A stretch of 63,472 nt of DNA from Flavobacteriaceae bacterium (GCA_029248405.1 JAQWJJ010000018.1:1-63472), one strand, 5' to 3'; positions 48,524 to 58,212 are shown, counted from the stretch's first letter. The notes: generated by a model from the letters alone, not told the origin. Numbers and translations are program-made.

Positions 48524-49624
48524 CTAGTATCTGTTTAAAATTTCAATGACAAGACCCACTTGATCATCTGTCATTACGGGACTCAAAGGAATACTGATGA
48601 CCTGATCGTGAATGCGTTCCGTTACTGGAAAGGACAAATCACCTAAATCACTTAGTGCATTTTGCCGATGAGGTGCGACAGGATAATGAATCAAGTACCC
48701 TATTTCATTTTCTGTCAAATACGCCTCAAATTCAGGGCGATTAGCAACCCGGACAACAAACAAATGGTAGACATGGTCTGTCGTACACCGCTGCTCTTGC
48801 AAGAAAATTTTGTCCGACTTAATTTCTGTTAAATAACGCTGTGCAATGGCCCTTCTGCGCGCGTTATCTTGATCTAATAAGGTCAGTTTTTGTAATAAGA
48901 AGGAGGCCTGTATTTCGTCTAAACGCGAGTTAAACCCAGGCCATTCATTAATGTATTTGGAAGTTGTACCATAGTTGCGCAAGGACCGGACCGCTTGCGC
49001 CAAATCGGTGTCGTTGGTCGTGACTGCTCCAGCATCGCCCAGAGCGCCAAGATTCTTTGTTGGGTAGAAACTAAAGCCGGCTGCATCACCTAAATTACCC
49101 GCCTTCAACCCCGCCAGGTTAGTTGCCCCATGGCCTTGTGCTGCATCTTCGATCACCAGCCAATTCATTTTCTTGGCTAACCGATTGATCGCATCCATTG
49201 GGGCCAATTGTCCATAAAGGTGGACCGGCATGATTCCGCGAATGTTTTGGCCCTTAACTTGAGATAATTGATCCAAATCAAAATTATATGAATCAATATT
49301 TGATTCGATGAGCAGTGGAGAGAGACCTGCCTGCTTAATGGCCAATATTGTCGCAATATAAGTATTGGAGGATACCACAATTTGATCGCCATCTTTCAAC
49401 TGACCTAGTGTTTTATAAGCCTGCAGAATCAAGTGTAAAGCTTCTAAACCATTCCCAACCCCGATACAATACTTGACCCCACAATAATCTGCAAACGCCC
49501 TTTCGAAATCACGTACGGCATCTCCCAAAATTAATTGACCACGTTCTAAGAATGCAGCAAAATCTGCCTTGAAACCTTGATCAAAGCGCTCATTAATTTT
49601 CTTAAGGTCCAAAAACGGAATCAC
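48524..49624 (-). CDS. FdtB/QdtB-type sugar aminotransferase (DegT/DnrJ/EryC1)
   Basis: 366 residues. PLP-dependent; the internal aldimine lysine is K190 in [16 protein letters not shown], with D160 in [11 protein letters not shown] holding the pyridine nitrogen. The opening [13 protein letters not shown], the [22 protein letters not shown] stretch and [13 protein letters not shown] are close to enzymes making dTDP-3-amino-3,6-dideoxyhexoses. It pairs with the ketoisomerase at 42302-42715. The start overlaps the FemAB-like gene's stop by 4 bp. Confidence 0.88.
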   Translation of the reverse strand: MIPFLDLKKINERFDQGFKADFAAFLERGQLILGDAVRDFERAFADYCGVKYCIGVGNGLEALHLILQAYKTLGQLKDGDQIVVSSNTYIATILAIKQAGLSPLLIESNIDSYNFDLDQLSQVKGQNIRGIMPVHLYGQLAPMDAINRLAKKMNWLVIEDAAQGHGATNLAGLKAGNLGDAAGFSFYPTKNLGALGDAGAVTTNDTDLAQAVRSLRNYGTTSKYINEWPGFNSRLDEIQASFLLQKLTLLDQDNARRRAIAQRYLTEIKSDKIFLQEQRCTTDHVYHLFVVRVANRPEFEAYLTENEIGYLIHYPVAPHRQNALSDLGDLSFPVTERIHDQVISIPLSPVMTDDQVGLVIEILNRY

Positions 49625-50592
49625 GTAAATTGAAGATTTAAAGTTTTATGCGCCGCACTGCTGACGCGATACTGAGTGGTTGTGATGCATCGGGCACCGC
49701 AGGTTTCTTTCCAAAAGAGTAAGCCCCTATTGAGTAATTTTCCTTGTTCTTCACTAGAGGAATTGAAGTTGAAAAATCGCCGGTCTTCCTCAAAATGCTC
49801 CATGATGTAATCATAAGCCAAATCTAAACTTCCTAAAGTATTCTTCTGCTCATCACCCATGACATATTGAGGGTGCACCGTTGTCGGTGTCAAAAACACA
49901 GTAGTCCCGGCCACCAACTTGTTGTTATGGTAAACAGAAACTTGTTTGATGTTATCGGGGAATCTTTGGGCCAATAATTCTATTTCCGCCAAAGTATGTA
50001 CCGGTGTCGCTTTGTGTTTTTCATGAAGCTGCGGCATCAGAATGGTGTCCCAAAACTCTTTGAAATTGCCATCAACACGGACTTCCAAATCATGACGAAG
50101 GGCCTTGTTCATCCCTTCACGTCTGTTTTTTTCAAATGACAAACGATCGCGGTAATCAATCACGAGCAAAACTTCTTTTTTGATGCATTGAGCCCCGCAC
50201 AAATTCATGAAATAATCGGACTCGTCGCTCGGCAATTGGTGGTATATTCGTGGGATTTCTTTGATCTCCAAAGCGGCAAAATCGTTGCAGTCTGCATATG
50301 ATAATACGGCCTTAAAGGCCTCAAAAGCATCCAAGAATTTTATTTTTCTGCTCCAGACAAACCCCCCATAAGTGAGGCCATTATGCGACACTAAGTATTG
50401 ACCAGATTTGTGCGCTGGCAATACAGCAATGAGCTTCTGGTCTTTAAAAATCATAAGGGAATGGTCCTCAAAGCGGTCTGAATGATAGTCCATAAAGCCG
50501 CGATCAAATAAGAAAGTGGCGTTTTTGGCCTTGGCCACAAAACTATTCCACAAGTCTTTATCTGCACCGCTATAGAGTCTTACATCAATCAT
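49621..50592 (-). CDS. FemAB/GNAT-like acyltransferase
   Basis: 323 residues. The fold looks like paired GNAT domains: [23 protein letters not shown], a basic segment [19 protein letters not shown], and a C-terminal core [32 protein letters not shown] followed by [11 protein letters not shown], as in FemAB-related acyltransferases. Position next to the FdtB-type aminotransferase suggests it acylates the 3-amino sugar in place of the usual FdtC/QdtC; this is inference. It overlaps the neighbouring gene by 1 bp. Confidence 0.72.
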   Translation of the reverse strand: MIDVRLYSGADKDLWNSFVAKAKNATFLFDRGFMDYHSDRFEDHSLMIFKDQKLIAVLPAHKSGQYLVSHNGLTYGGFVWSRKIKFLDAFEAFKAVLSYADCNDFAALEIKEIPRIYHQLPSDESDYFMNLCGAQCIKKEVLLVIDYRDRLSFEKNRREGMNKALRHDLEVRVDGNFKEFWDTILMPQLHEKHKATPVHTLAEIELLAQRFPDNIKQVSVYHNNKLVAGTTVFLTPTTVHPQYVMGDEQKNTLGSLDLAYDYIMEHFEEDRRFFNFNSSSEEQGKLLNRGLLFWKETCGARCITTTQYRVSSAAHKTLNLQFT

Positions 50593-52064
50593 TATTCATG
50601 TTTTTCGCACACGACCAGTCCTTGGTCGTTGAGGTATTGGTAAACGCCGTCATGCATGTCATCTTTTAGAATAACATAGCTGGTGTCTGGCGCCAAATTC
50701 TGCGCATATTCAGGGGCTTGGCCTAAGTGCGCAAATAACAAACGAAATACATTGACCGATGTTGTAAATGGTATCGCAACATCTGGTTTGATCTGCTCTG
50801 GCCAGCGTACCGACAACTGACTACTAAAGATAGAATAAATTAAATCCCTGTCCTGCGTTTTCTGATAAATCTCATTAGTGTAATTCATGCCAACAAAACC
50901 TCCATGATCTCCTATGATCATGATCAATGCCTCGGGATCACGCGCTAGTATTGTCTCCACCAAATCATTGGTCTTGATTTGACCGCGCTGCATGCTTTCG
51001 TACCAAAGCTCAGCCTCTTGAAGAGCACCCAGAGATGATGCTGGCTCACTATGGATATGTCCTGGATTAAAATATTGCACAAAATAAAACTGTGGGGCCT
51101 TATTGTTTGGATCCATCAATGCGCTGAGCTCCTGATTAACTTCTGCTCTTAAGTTAAAACCCTGACTCAAATACCCGATGGCTTCGTAAGAAAAATTTGC
51201 TGTATCAAAACCGAGTTCGGGATGATTGGCGAGTAAATATGGGGCTTCAGAGATAAAGTGACTTGTATATCCATTATGATCGAGCACGTTGAGCACCTGA
51301 TTGTTTGTAATAATGCTTTCTCTTGCGTCAATCGCCTCGCTAAAACTTTTACCATTATTGTAGTAATGGTGTTTCATCATTAATAAAGAACTATTAGACG
51401 ACAAGGTTGAGGCATAATTGGTTCTGAAATCGTCATAATGCACAAACCCTTGTGCCGTGAGCGCTGCTCTAAAATTTTCACCGTTCATTTGATAATAACC
51501 CCTTGATAGCTCGCTGAAATTTACCAAACCATCGGGCTGTAATACATAAATATTTGGTCGATTTTTGAGCGCCAAAGTCGTGATGTCATCGACAGGTACT
51601 TTCCATTGATGCGAAAGATTAAGGCTGTGATACACTTGAGCCGAAAATGTGACCCCACCCATCAATACCATCAAAAATTGTATCACCATAATTTTTTTAT
51701 GGTGTTGACCAAAAAAATAACTATACAATCCACTCACCACGACAATGGCCAAAGTGATTTTGCGATGTGGCGCCTCAAGTAAAGTCACCTTGATGAAAAA
51801 AAGAAACAAGCCCATTCCCAGAAAGGGCAGATAATAATGCTGAAGAACTTTTATCCTTTGCCATGAAAAACCATAACACCCTAAAACTGCTAATGCCATA
51901 GGCAGCATCAAAAATCTCAGAACAAAAAACCAAAAATGTCCCCAAGAATTGATAAGTCCATAATTATTGCTGGCATAAAACAATACAGGATAAAGTCCTG
52001 CAAGAAGCCCAACCAATAGTGGATATGATAATTTTGACTTTATTGACCAACCGCTCAACCCCAT
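50592..52064 (-). CDS. Membrane-anchored alkaline-phosphatase/sulfatase-superfamily protein
   Basis: 490 residues. Five hydrophobic segments in residues 12-145 form a membrane domain. The extracytoplasmic domain starts RPNIYVLQPDGL (D178), includes NYASTLSSNSSLLM with a possible Thr/Ser nucleophile near 219-223, H338 in GHIHSEP, and IIGDHGG (D386, H387), as in phosphoglycerol and phosphoethanolamine transferases. It may attach a phospho-substituent to a glycan. It lies between the FemAB-like gene and the two-part methyltransferase. Confidence 0.76.
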   Translation of the reverse strand: MGLSGWSIKSKLSYPLLVGLLAGLYPVLFYASNNYGLINSWGHFWFFVLRFLMLPMALAVLGCYGFSWQRIKVLQHYYLPFLGMGLFLFFIKVTLLEAPHRKITLAIVVVSGLYSYFFGQHHKKIMVIQFLMVLMGGVTFSAQVYHSLNLSHQWKVPVDDITTLALKNRPNIYVLQPDGLVNFSELSRGYYQMNGENFRAALTAQGFVHYDDFRTNYASTLSSNSSLLMMKHHYYNNGKSFSEAIDARESIITNNQVLNVLDHNGYTSHFISEAPYLLANHPELGFDTANFSYEAIGYLSQGFNLRAEVNQELSALMDPNNKAPQFYFVQYFNPGHIHSEPASSLGALQEAELWYESMQRGQIKTNDLVETILARDPEALIMIIGDHGGFVGMNYTNEIYQKTQDRDLIYSIFSSQLSVRWPEQIKPDVAIPFTTSVNVFRLLFAHLGQAPEYAQNLAPDTSYVILKDDMHDGVYQYLNDQGLVVCEKHE

Positions 52065-52068
52065 CAGA

Positions 52069-53457
52069 TTAGTTGTTTTTTCTTTTCATCAGATAGAGTA
52101 TTCTGGCACTCTGAGGAATCTCAATTTGATCTTCGATCGTAAAAAGTGTTGAAAAATCATTTTCAAAGGCCTCTTGATGATAATGATCAAAGTGATTGAT
52201 GAATTCACGTTTGCGCACTAACAAAGAATGCACCCAGCTGTCGTTCCGTTTAGGGAACTCAATCACCAAATACTTCGAAAATCGAGCGAAAAAAGCCGCC
52301 GAAGAAACAAAAGGCACGTTGCCCGATAAAGTCACGTGGTGGATCAAGGCCAAGGCAAGGGTAATGTCTGGGCCAAAATCCGAAAGCCGGTCAATCATCG
52401 CACCACGTTCTTGATTGTTGAGGCCAATTCCAGGACTAGGTTGCAATACATCGAGCCGCAAGGGCAGCATGTTTTTTTCGTTATTGCTCCTCACCTGCCT
52501 ATAATTCTGTGCCACTGCATTGGGATCGATGTCCGCAACAATAGCCAAATCCATTTCAGGCAAAATACACCGTGCAAATGTCCCATCGTTACCGCCCAGA
52601 TCTACTAGCGTTTTGGCCTTAGTGCGCTGAACCCACTCAGATAATTGTTGTTTTTTGAAATTAAACGATTCAGCAGTGTAATTGGTCTTGTCGTAATAAT
52701 CGCCCCACTCCGTTTCTTGATGCATCTTGAGGTCCTTAATGTACTCAAACAAAGCTTCTATCATATTGAGCTGCGCCTTCTTGCTCAGCGTGATGACACG
52801 TCCAGATTCACGATATTCGTCATTATGCTTGGCTTCTAATTTTGCCAATAAATGTATGTTGGTATATAAGGTAGAACTCCATCTTGACTTGAACGGCAGC
52901 AACGAGGCGGTCAAGGCTACTGGAATACCATCAATTTGGTTCTGCGATAGTTTGAGCATTTCACCACCATGGTAATGGGCTAAAACCAAGGGGGATAAAA
53001 AATGCATCACAAACTGTTTATAAGCCCTCCAGGGTGTATTTTCTTCATAAAAATCAAATGAAAGCGTATCGATAAAAACCGGACGACCTTGATGAAAAGT
53101 AATGTTGTAGGCAGAAGCATCTTTGAGGATAAATCCTTTGGTCAGCGCGTGTTTTTGCAGCTGCAAGGTCAATAATGCAGCATGTTTGAGTTGGTCAAAA
53201 CTCCATTCGTAAGGATGACTAATAAATGGTATGACCTGTGGAGTGATCTCAATACGTTCAGCACTTCGTGCGGTTTCGGTGTGCGCAATCAAAAGGCCTC
53301 TATCGAAAAGTGTCTGAAAAAAACCCGATTCAGTTAAAGCTTCGTATTGCGGAAAATAGATAGGATTAATGGCACGTTTTAGCACGTTACCATCATAAAA
53401 CATATAACCCGAGGGGTCTCTAAAAGACGCTTGATGCTTAGTTTTTTGTGCTGTCAT
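52069..53457 (-). CDS. Two-part protein: kinase-loop-like N-terminal region and class I methyltransferase
   Basis: 462 residues. The C-terminal half is a SAM methyltransferase with motif I VDLGGNDGTF at 285-294 and later AIVADIDPNAV. The N-terminal half carries LKDASAYNITFHQGRPVFID at residues 111-130, whose D...N and final D spacing looks like the catalytic loop and metal-binding aspartate of aminoglycoside-phosphotransferase-like kinases. Similar proteins occur in polysaccharide loci and are sometimes called NoeA-like. It overlaps the upstream small gene by 20 bp and is 4 bp from the next. Confidence 0.7.
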   Translation of the reverse strand: MTAQKTKHQASFRDPSGYMFYDGNVLKRAINPIYFPQYEALTESGFFQTLFDRGLLIAHTETARSAERIEITPQVIPFISHPYEWSFDQLKHAALLTLQLQKHALTKGFILKDASAYNITFHQGRPVFIDTLSFDFYEENTPWRAYKQFVMHFLSPLVLAHYHGGEMLKLSQNQIDGIPVALTASLLPFKSRWSSTLYTNIHLLAKLEAKHNDEYRESGRVITLSKKAQLNMIEALFEYIKDLKMHQETEWGDYYDKTNYTAESFNFKKQQLSEWVQRTKAKTLVDLGGNDGTFARCILPEMDLAIVADIDPNAVAQNYRQVRSNNEKNMLPLRLDVLQPSPGIGLNNQERGAMIDRLSDFGPDITLALALIHHVTLSGNVPFVSSAAFFARFSKYLVIEFPKRNDSWVHSLLVRKREFINHFDHYHQEAFENDFSTLFTIEDQIEIPQSARILYLMKRKNN

Positions 53458-53659
53458 GTTTTTGGGTATCGTCGTCCTCTAGATCAATAGAATCGTACGA
53501 ATCGTCTTTGGTTTTGGTGAGTCCAAAAAACGATTTTACCTGATACATCACATTTTTAGAAAAGAGCAAAATCCCTGCAGCAGCGGCGACTATAGCTTGT
53601 ACAAGCATCGCCCCTAATCCTGGATCGAAATATAAAAACATCATAGAAATATAACGCAT
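53438..53659 (-). CDS. Small DPG-motif membrane protein
   Basis: 73 residues. Starts near MFLYFDPGLGAMLVQAIVAA, one transmembrane helix at about 15-35, then a basic patch and an acidic tail (DSIDLEDDDTQKHD). The Y-x-DPG-x-G-x-x-x-Q opening is typical of small proteins found beside polysaccharide genes, without a known role. It is the first gene of the eight-gene operon. M7 is an alternative start. Confidence 0.72.
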   Translation of the reverse strand: MRYISMMFLYFDPGLGAMLVQAIVAAAAGILLFSKNVMYQVKSFFGLTKTKDDSYDSIDLEDDDTQKHDSTKN

Positions 53660-53725
53660 TAAGACATTACTTTGGTCTCTAGCACAAATTAACTAAAAAA
53701 TGAACACTTAGGCGGTCTGTTTGCC

Positions 53726-55519
53726 TTAAAGTTTGATCCTTTTGCGGTCAACCTCTTTAAGGTAAATCTTGCGCAGGCGCAAATGTTTCGGGGTCACCTC
53801 AACATACTCATCTTTCTGGATGTATTCCAATGCTTCTTCCAATGAGAACTTGATTGCAGGCACAATCCGCGCCTTATCATCGGCGCCTGAGGAACGTACG
53901 TTGCTCAACTTTTTTGTTTTGGTTACATTCACCGCCATATCGTCTTGACGAGAATTCTCTCCGATCACTTGGCCTTCGTAGATGTCTTCTCCCGGATCTA
54001 CAAAGAAACGACCGCGATCTTGCAATTTGTCAATAGAGTAAGGGATTGCCGAACCGTTTTCCATAGAGACCATACTGCCGTTTTGACGCTCTGGAATACC
54101 CCCTTTGAGTGGTTGGTACTCCAAGAATCTATGGGTCATAATGGCTTCGCCAGCAGTAGCAGTCAACAACTGATTACGCAATCCTATGATCCCACGAGAA
54201 GGGATCAAGAATTTACAGATCATGCGTTCTCCTTTACCTTCCATACTCTGCATTTCACCCTTTCGGATGGTGACCATATCGATGGCACGTCCGCTGACCT
54301 CTTCAGGAAGATCAATGGTCAATTCTTCCATCGGTTCACATTTGACACCATCAACCTCCTTGATGATGACTTGTGGTTGGCCAATTTGTAATTCATACCC
54401 TTCCCGACGCATCGTTTCTATGAGTACAGAAAGGTGCAAAACACCACGACCAAAGACCATGAATTTATCTGCACTATCGGTTTCTTGAACGCGCAGGGCC
54501 AAATTCTTTTCTAACTCACGCTCTAAGCGCTCTTTGATGTGTCTCGAGGTGACAAATTTTCCGTCCTTACCAAAAAATGGCGAATCATTGATGGTGAATA
54601 GCATGCTCATAGTCGGTTCATCAATGGCAATAGTTTGCAAAGCCTCAGGATGCTCAATATCCGCAACAGTATCACCAATTTCAAATCCTTCTAGACCAAC
54701 GATAGCACAAATATCGCCCGCTGCAACTTCAGCAATTTTTTTACGGCCCAAACCTTCGAAGGTGTGTAATTCCTTGATCCGACTCTTGACAATCTTTCCA
54801 TCACGCTTGACTAAAGAGACCTGCATGTTTTCACGCAACACCCCACGCTGCAATCGACCGATAGCAATCCGCCCTGTAAACGAGGAGTAGTCTAGAGAAG
54901 TAATGAGCATCTGTAAAGTCCCTTCTTCTGTTTTGGGCTCTGGAATGTGTGCCAATACCATATCTAAAAGAGGTTCAATTGACTCCGTTGGTTTTTGCCA
55001 ATCTTCGCTCATCCAATTGTGCTTTGCAGATCCGTACACCGTCGGAAAATCAAGTTGCCATTCTTCCGCACCCAATTCGAACATCAAGTCAAAAACCGCT
55101 TCATGCACTTCCTCTGGCGTACAGTTTTCTTTGTCCACCTTATTCACTACAACACAAGGCTTCTTGCCTAAAGCAATGGCCTTTTGCAATACAAAGCGAG
55201 TTTGAGGCATCGGTCCTTCAAAAGCATCTACCAATAGAAGCACACCATCTGCCATATTGAGCACGCGCTCTACTTCTCCACCAAAATCTGCGTGACCAGG
55301 AGTATCAATGATATTGATCTTGGTGTCTTTGTAGACGACCGAGACATTTTTTGAGGTAATGGTAATGCCACGTTCCCGCTCTAGATCATTGTTGTCTAAT
55401 ATGAGCTCTCCGGTCTTTTCGTTGTCACGAAACAAACTACAGTGGTGTAAAATTTTGTCGACCAATGTTGTTTTTCCATGGTCTACGTGTGCAATAATGG
55501 CGATGTTCTTGATGTTCAT
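53726..55519 (-). CDS. typA: Translational GTPase TypA/BipA
   Basis: 597 residues from the ATG at 55517-55519; an upstream extension of 35 codons is ruled out by a promoter box inside it. GTPase motifs AHVDHGKTT (residues 10-18), RERGITITSKNVSV, DTPGHADFGGEVER and NKVD are intact, followed by EF-G-like domains and the BipA-specific C-terminal domain. It assists 50S assembly and stress adaptation, and is 66 bp upstream of the polysaccharide operon. Confidence 0.96.
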   Translation of the reverse strand: MNIKNIAIIAHVDHGKTTLVDKILHHCSLFRDNEKTGELILDNNDLERERGITITSKNVSVVYKDTKINIIDTPGHADFGGEVERVLNMADGVLLLVDAFEGPMPQTRFVLQKAIALGKKPCVVVNKVDKENCTPEEVHEAVFDLMFELGAEEWQLDFPTVYGSAKHNWMSEDWQKPTESIEPLLDMVLAHIPEPKTEEGTLQMLITSLDYSSFTGRIAIGRLQRGVLRENMQVSLVKRDGKIVKSRIKELHTFEGLGRKKIAEVAAGDICAIVGLEGFEIGDTVADIEHPEALQTIAIDEPTMSMLFTINDSPFFGKDGKFVTSRHIKERLERELEKNLALRVQETDSADKFMVFGRGVLHLSVLIETMRREGYELQIGQPQVIIKEVDGVKCEPMEELTIDLPEEVSGRAIDMVTIRKGEMQSMEGKGERMICKFLIPSRGIIGLRNQLLTATAGEAIMTHRFLEYQPLKGGIPERQNGSMVSMENGSAIPYSIDKLQDRGRFFVDPGEDIYEGQVIGENSRQDDMAVNVTKTKKLSNVRSSGADDKARIVPAIKFSLEEALEYIQKDEYVEVTPKHLRLRKIYLKEVDRKRIKL

Positions 55520-55540
55520 AATACCCCGTTTTAGGCCGCG

Positions 55541-55548
55541 CAAAAGTA
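55541..55548 (-). promoter_or_regulatory. -7 promoter box of typA
   Basis: TACTTTTG on the minus strand, 21 bp before the chosen start codon; it implies a leader of roughly 15 nt. No clear -33 element. Confidence 0.5.
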
Positions 55549-55642
55549 AAGCTATTTCACTGAAAATAATGGTTTTATTAAAATAATATTTAATTTCAGA
55601 TGGCGCGCCAAATTCATGCCTCAAAGCGATGAGGAAAAAATG

Positions 55643-55650
55643 TATCTTTG
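55643..55650 (+). promoter_or_regulatory. -7 promoter box of kdsA
   Basis: TATCTTTG, 18 bp before the kdsA ATG at 55669. The -33 element is weak. Divergent from the typA box about 100 bp away. Confidence 0.55.
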
Positions 55651-55668
55651 AGCCATTAAAATAGCCTT

Positions 55669-56487
55669 ATGGACCTGACTCAAATCCCGCAATTAAAACA
55701 TACAGACGCCGATAATTTTTTCTTACTGGCAGGACCCTGTGCTATTGAAGGCGAAAGTATGGCACTGCAGATTGCCGAGACGGTGCTTGAGATGACTGAT
55801 GCCTTGCGTATTCCATACATCTTTAAAGGCAGTTTTAAGAAAGCTAACCGCAGTCGCCTGGATAGTTTTACGGGGATTGGCGACGAAAAAGCGCTAAAGA
55901 TCTTGCGAAAGGTTTCAGAGACTTTTCACATCCCAACAGTCACAGACATTCATGAGGTGCACGATGCCACCTTAGCTGCTGCTTATGTGGACGTCTTACA
56001 GATTCCCGCATTTTTGGTCCGTCAAACAGACTTAGTCGTTGCAGCCGCAGAGACCGGTAAGGTTGTGAATCTCAAAAAGGGACAGTTTATGAGCCCAGAA
56101 AGCATGAAACATGCCGTAACCAAGGTCCAAGAATCTGGCAATGATCAAGTCATGATCACCGATCGAGGGACAATGTTTGGGTACCAAGACATGATCGTAG
56201 ATTTTAGAGGCATCCCAACCATGAAACAATTTGCCCCTACTGTTTTGGATGTGACCCATTCACTACAACAACCCAATCAGACCGCTGGCGTGACTGGAGG
56301 TCGTCCAGAAATGATTGGAACGATAGCACGGGCTGGCATAGCCACTGGTGCAGATGGATTGTTTATAGAAACACATTTTGATCCAGCGAATGCCAAGAGT
56401 GATGGCGCCAATATGCTCGACATCGCTTTGTTGAAAAAACTACTTACCGAATTAGTGGCGATACGCCAGACGGTCAACAAGTTTTAA
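55669..56487 (+). CDS. kdsA: 3-deoxy-8-phosphooctulonate (KDO-8-P) synthase
   Basis: 272 residues. Condenses arabinose-5-phosphate with phosphoenolpyruvate to give KDO-8-phosphate for lipopolysaccharide. Family motifs: LLAGPCAIEGESMA, KGSFKKANRSRLDSFTGIG (PEP and A5P binding), LQIPAFLVRQTDL and GLFIETHFDPANAKSDG. The NLKKGQFMSPE segment lies in the substrate site. It shows that the organism makes KDO. The end overlaps the convergent dehydrogenase gene by 4 bp. Confidence 0.95.
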   Translation: MDLTQIPQLKHTDADNFFLLAGPCAIEGESMALQIAETVLEMTDALRIPYIFKGSFKKANRSRLDSFTGIGDEKALKILRKVSETFHIPTVTDIHEVHDATLAAAYVDVLQIPAFLVRQTDLVVAAAETGKVVNLKKGQFMSPESMKHAVTKVQESGNDQVMITDRGTMFGYQDMIVDFRGIPTMKQFAPTVLDVTHSLQQPNQTAGVTGGRPEMIGTIARAGIATGADGLFIETHFDPANAKSDGANMLDIALLKKLLTELVAIRQTVNKF

Positions 56488-57701
56488 TCCTTTCCTGCAG
56501 CAAAATCTTTGAGATATGAAAACCTTTGGGTCAGTGCTCCGTGGTGATTGGTCATCATAGCACGCTCCAAGTTTTTGTCTTGATCGCCATCAAAGAAAGA
56601 AGGTGCGATGGACGCCAAAAATTGCTGACCAAAACCATGACTAGCGTCTCGTGGTAGCTCGCAAGGCAAGTTGTCGACCGCCATGACCCCTATACTATTT
56701 GATTGGTCAAATGAGACTTCTCTGTGCTGATGCGCATCGTATCCATAAAAGGGATCTTCTATTGTGGAAGGGCGCAAGGTACAGGCTACTGGGCCATCAA
56801 TATCGCAAGATACATCTGCCACAACATCGATCCGGCAATCTGGAGCCGCCAAATCTTCGCGCGTCAAAATAATTGGTGCGCCGTTACCATAAAAATGACC
56901 TGCAACGAAGAGATCTGCCACCTTAGTAAACCGCGCAAAATCACTCAGATAGTGTTCCGGGTTTTGATAGAATTCTGACTTTGACCCCAAAGAACCATCC
57001 ATTTTTCGGTTATAATCCAAAATATCGATCATGGCATAAGACGGTGCTGATGATTGACCATTTAAAAAATCCGAAGGGTCAAGTTTTTCTAGGCCAAGGT
57101 GCTGCAGTATTTCTTGTGCCCCCAAAGCGACCTTGCCTTTTCCTGTGAGCACCACTTTAAAGTGCTGGGGCAACGAAATTTGGTCTAACGCCTCTTTGAC
57201 CTCTTCAAGATCGTATAGTGTATGGACCTTAGGCAAATCAAAAAGACCTTGGCGAAGCCCAAAAAGACGAAATCCATTGTAGGCCCCAACCAAACCAGCA
57301 TAACGACCGAAACCAATCAACCGGCTTCCTGATGCACTCACAAAAGTCTCATGATCGAAGAGACTGATCTTAAGGTCCAAAATAGCGCGCAATAATTCTC
57401 GATTGTACGGTTGCTTCTTGATGGTATGACTGAAAAAAAGGTAAGACTTCCCCGGGATCAAGGCCTGCTTAGGCACTTCTTTGACCCCAATCATGATATC
57501 GGCAGAACTGACATCATCGGTCACTTCGATGCCTAACGCACGATAAGACTGATCGTCAAATATTCTAATAGGTGATGATTCTACCAGCAATTGAGCTTGC
57601 GGAAACTGTTTCTTGAACAACACACATTGCTGGGGTGTCATGACTACGCGCTTATCTGGTGGATTTTTGCGTTCCCTTATCAGGGCAAAAGTTAGTGACA
57701 T
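56484..57701 (-). CDS. Saccharopine/alanine dehydrogenase-like NAD(P)-dependent oxidoreductase
   Basis: 405 residues. The N-terminal alanine-dehydrogenase-type domain begins LTFALIRERKNPPDKRVVMTP (conserved R and K at the active site) and the second domain has a Rossmann-like VVLTGKGKVALGAQEIL. Resembles the single-gene Lys1 group (saccharopine dehydrogenase, lysine-forming) common in Bacteroidota. The exact substrate is not settled by sequence. Confidence 0.8.
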   Translation of the reverse strand: MSLTFALIRERKNPPDKRVVMTPQQCVLFKKQFPQAQLLVESSPIRIFDDQSYRALGIEVTDDVSSADIMIGVKEVPKQALIPGKSYLFFSHTIKKQPYNRELLRAILDLKISLFDHETFVSASGSRLIGFGRYAGLVGAYNGFRLFGLRQGLFDLPKVHTLYDLEEVKEALDQISLPQHFKVVLTGKGKVALGAQEILQHLGLEKLDPSDFLNGQSSAPSYAMIDILDYNRKMDGSLGSKSEFYQNPEHYLSDFARFTKVADLFVAGHFYGNGAPIILTREDLAAPDCRIDVVADVSCDIDGPVACTLRPSTIEDPFYGYDAHQHREVSFDQSNSIGVMAVDNLPCELPRDASHGFGQQFLASIAPSFFDGDQDKNLERAMMTNHHGALTQRFSYLKDFAAGKD

Positions 57702-57751
57702 AAGCTCAAGTTTTGGTCTTAAATTTAGAGTTCAAAGATAGGTTTTTCGCG

Positions 57752-57759
57752 TATCTTTG
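57752..57759 (+). promoter_or_regulatory. -7 promoter box of ssrA
   Basis: TATCTTTG, about 50 bp before the mature tmRNA. Predicted start near 57765. A hairpin (AAGACAC at 57770-57776 with GTGTCTT at 57782-57788) lies in the leader, which must be removed to form the mature 5' end. Confidence 0.55.
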
Positions 57760-57808
57760 CCACACTAATAAGACACATTTGGTGTCTTTGCAGTATGGAA
57801 AACAAAAA

Positions 57809-58205
57809 GGGGCCGACTGGTTTTGACAGCGGGTTTCATTGTTTGGTAAGCATGTCGAGCGCTGGGATATAGCTCGTAAATATCATGTTTCACACTTTTT
57901 TAAACGGCGAGAATAACTACGCCCTAGCTGCATAATCCGAATCATAGTAGGATGTGCCTCGGCCCGCAAGGCGGGCAAGCAGGAAGTCACTCGAGAGCCT
58001 TGGTTTGCGGCAATCGATTCAGTGGCTTCGTAAAAGTAAACCTAGTAACAGCAGTGCAGTGATGCTGTTATGAAACTCCATTATTGCTAAGCTTAACGCA
58101 GGTGGTTTCCTACCAGCAATAGGTCGAAAATCTCAAAGGAAAATAAACATGTAGAAAGCCTTGCAACGGCACGTTTGGACGGGAGTTCGACTCTCCCCGG
58201 CTCCA
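57809..58205 (+). ncRNA. ssrA: Transfer-messenger RNA (tmRNA)
   Basis: About 397 nt. The tRNA-like ends pair GGGGCCG (57809-57815) with CGGCTCC (58198-58204); the T arm contains GGGAGTTCGACTCTCCC. The tag reading frame at 57906-57935 (GGC GAG AAT AAC TAC GCC CTA GCT GCA TAA) encodes GENNYALAA, with the first alanine coming from the charged tmRNA. It rescues stalled ribosomes together with SmpB. CCA is not encoded. Confidence 0.95.
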
Positions 58206-58212
58206 CAGGACA

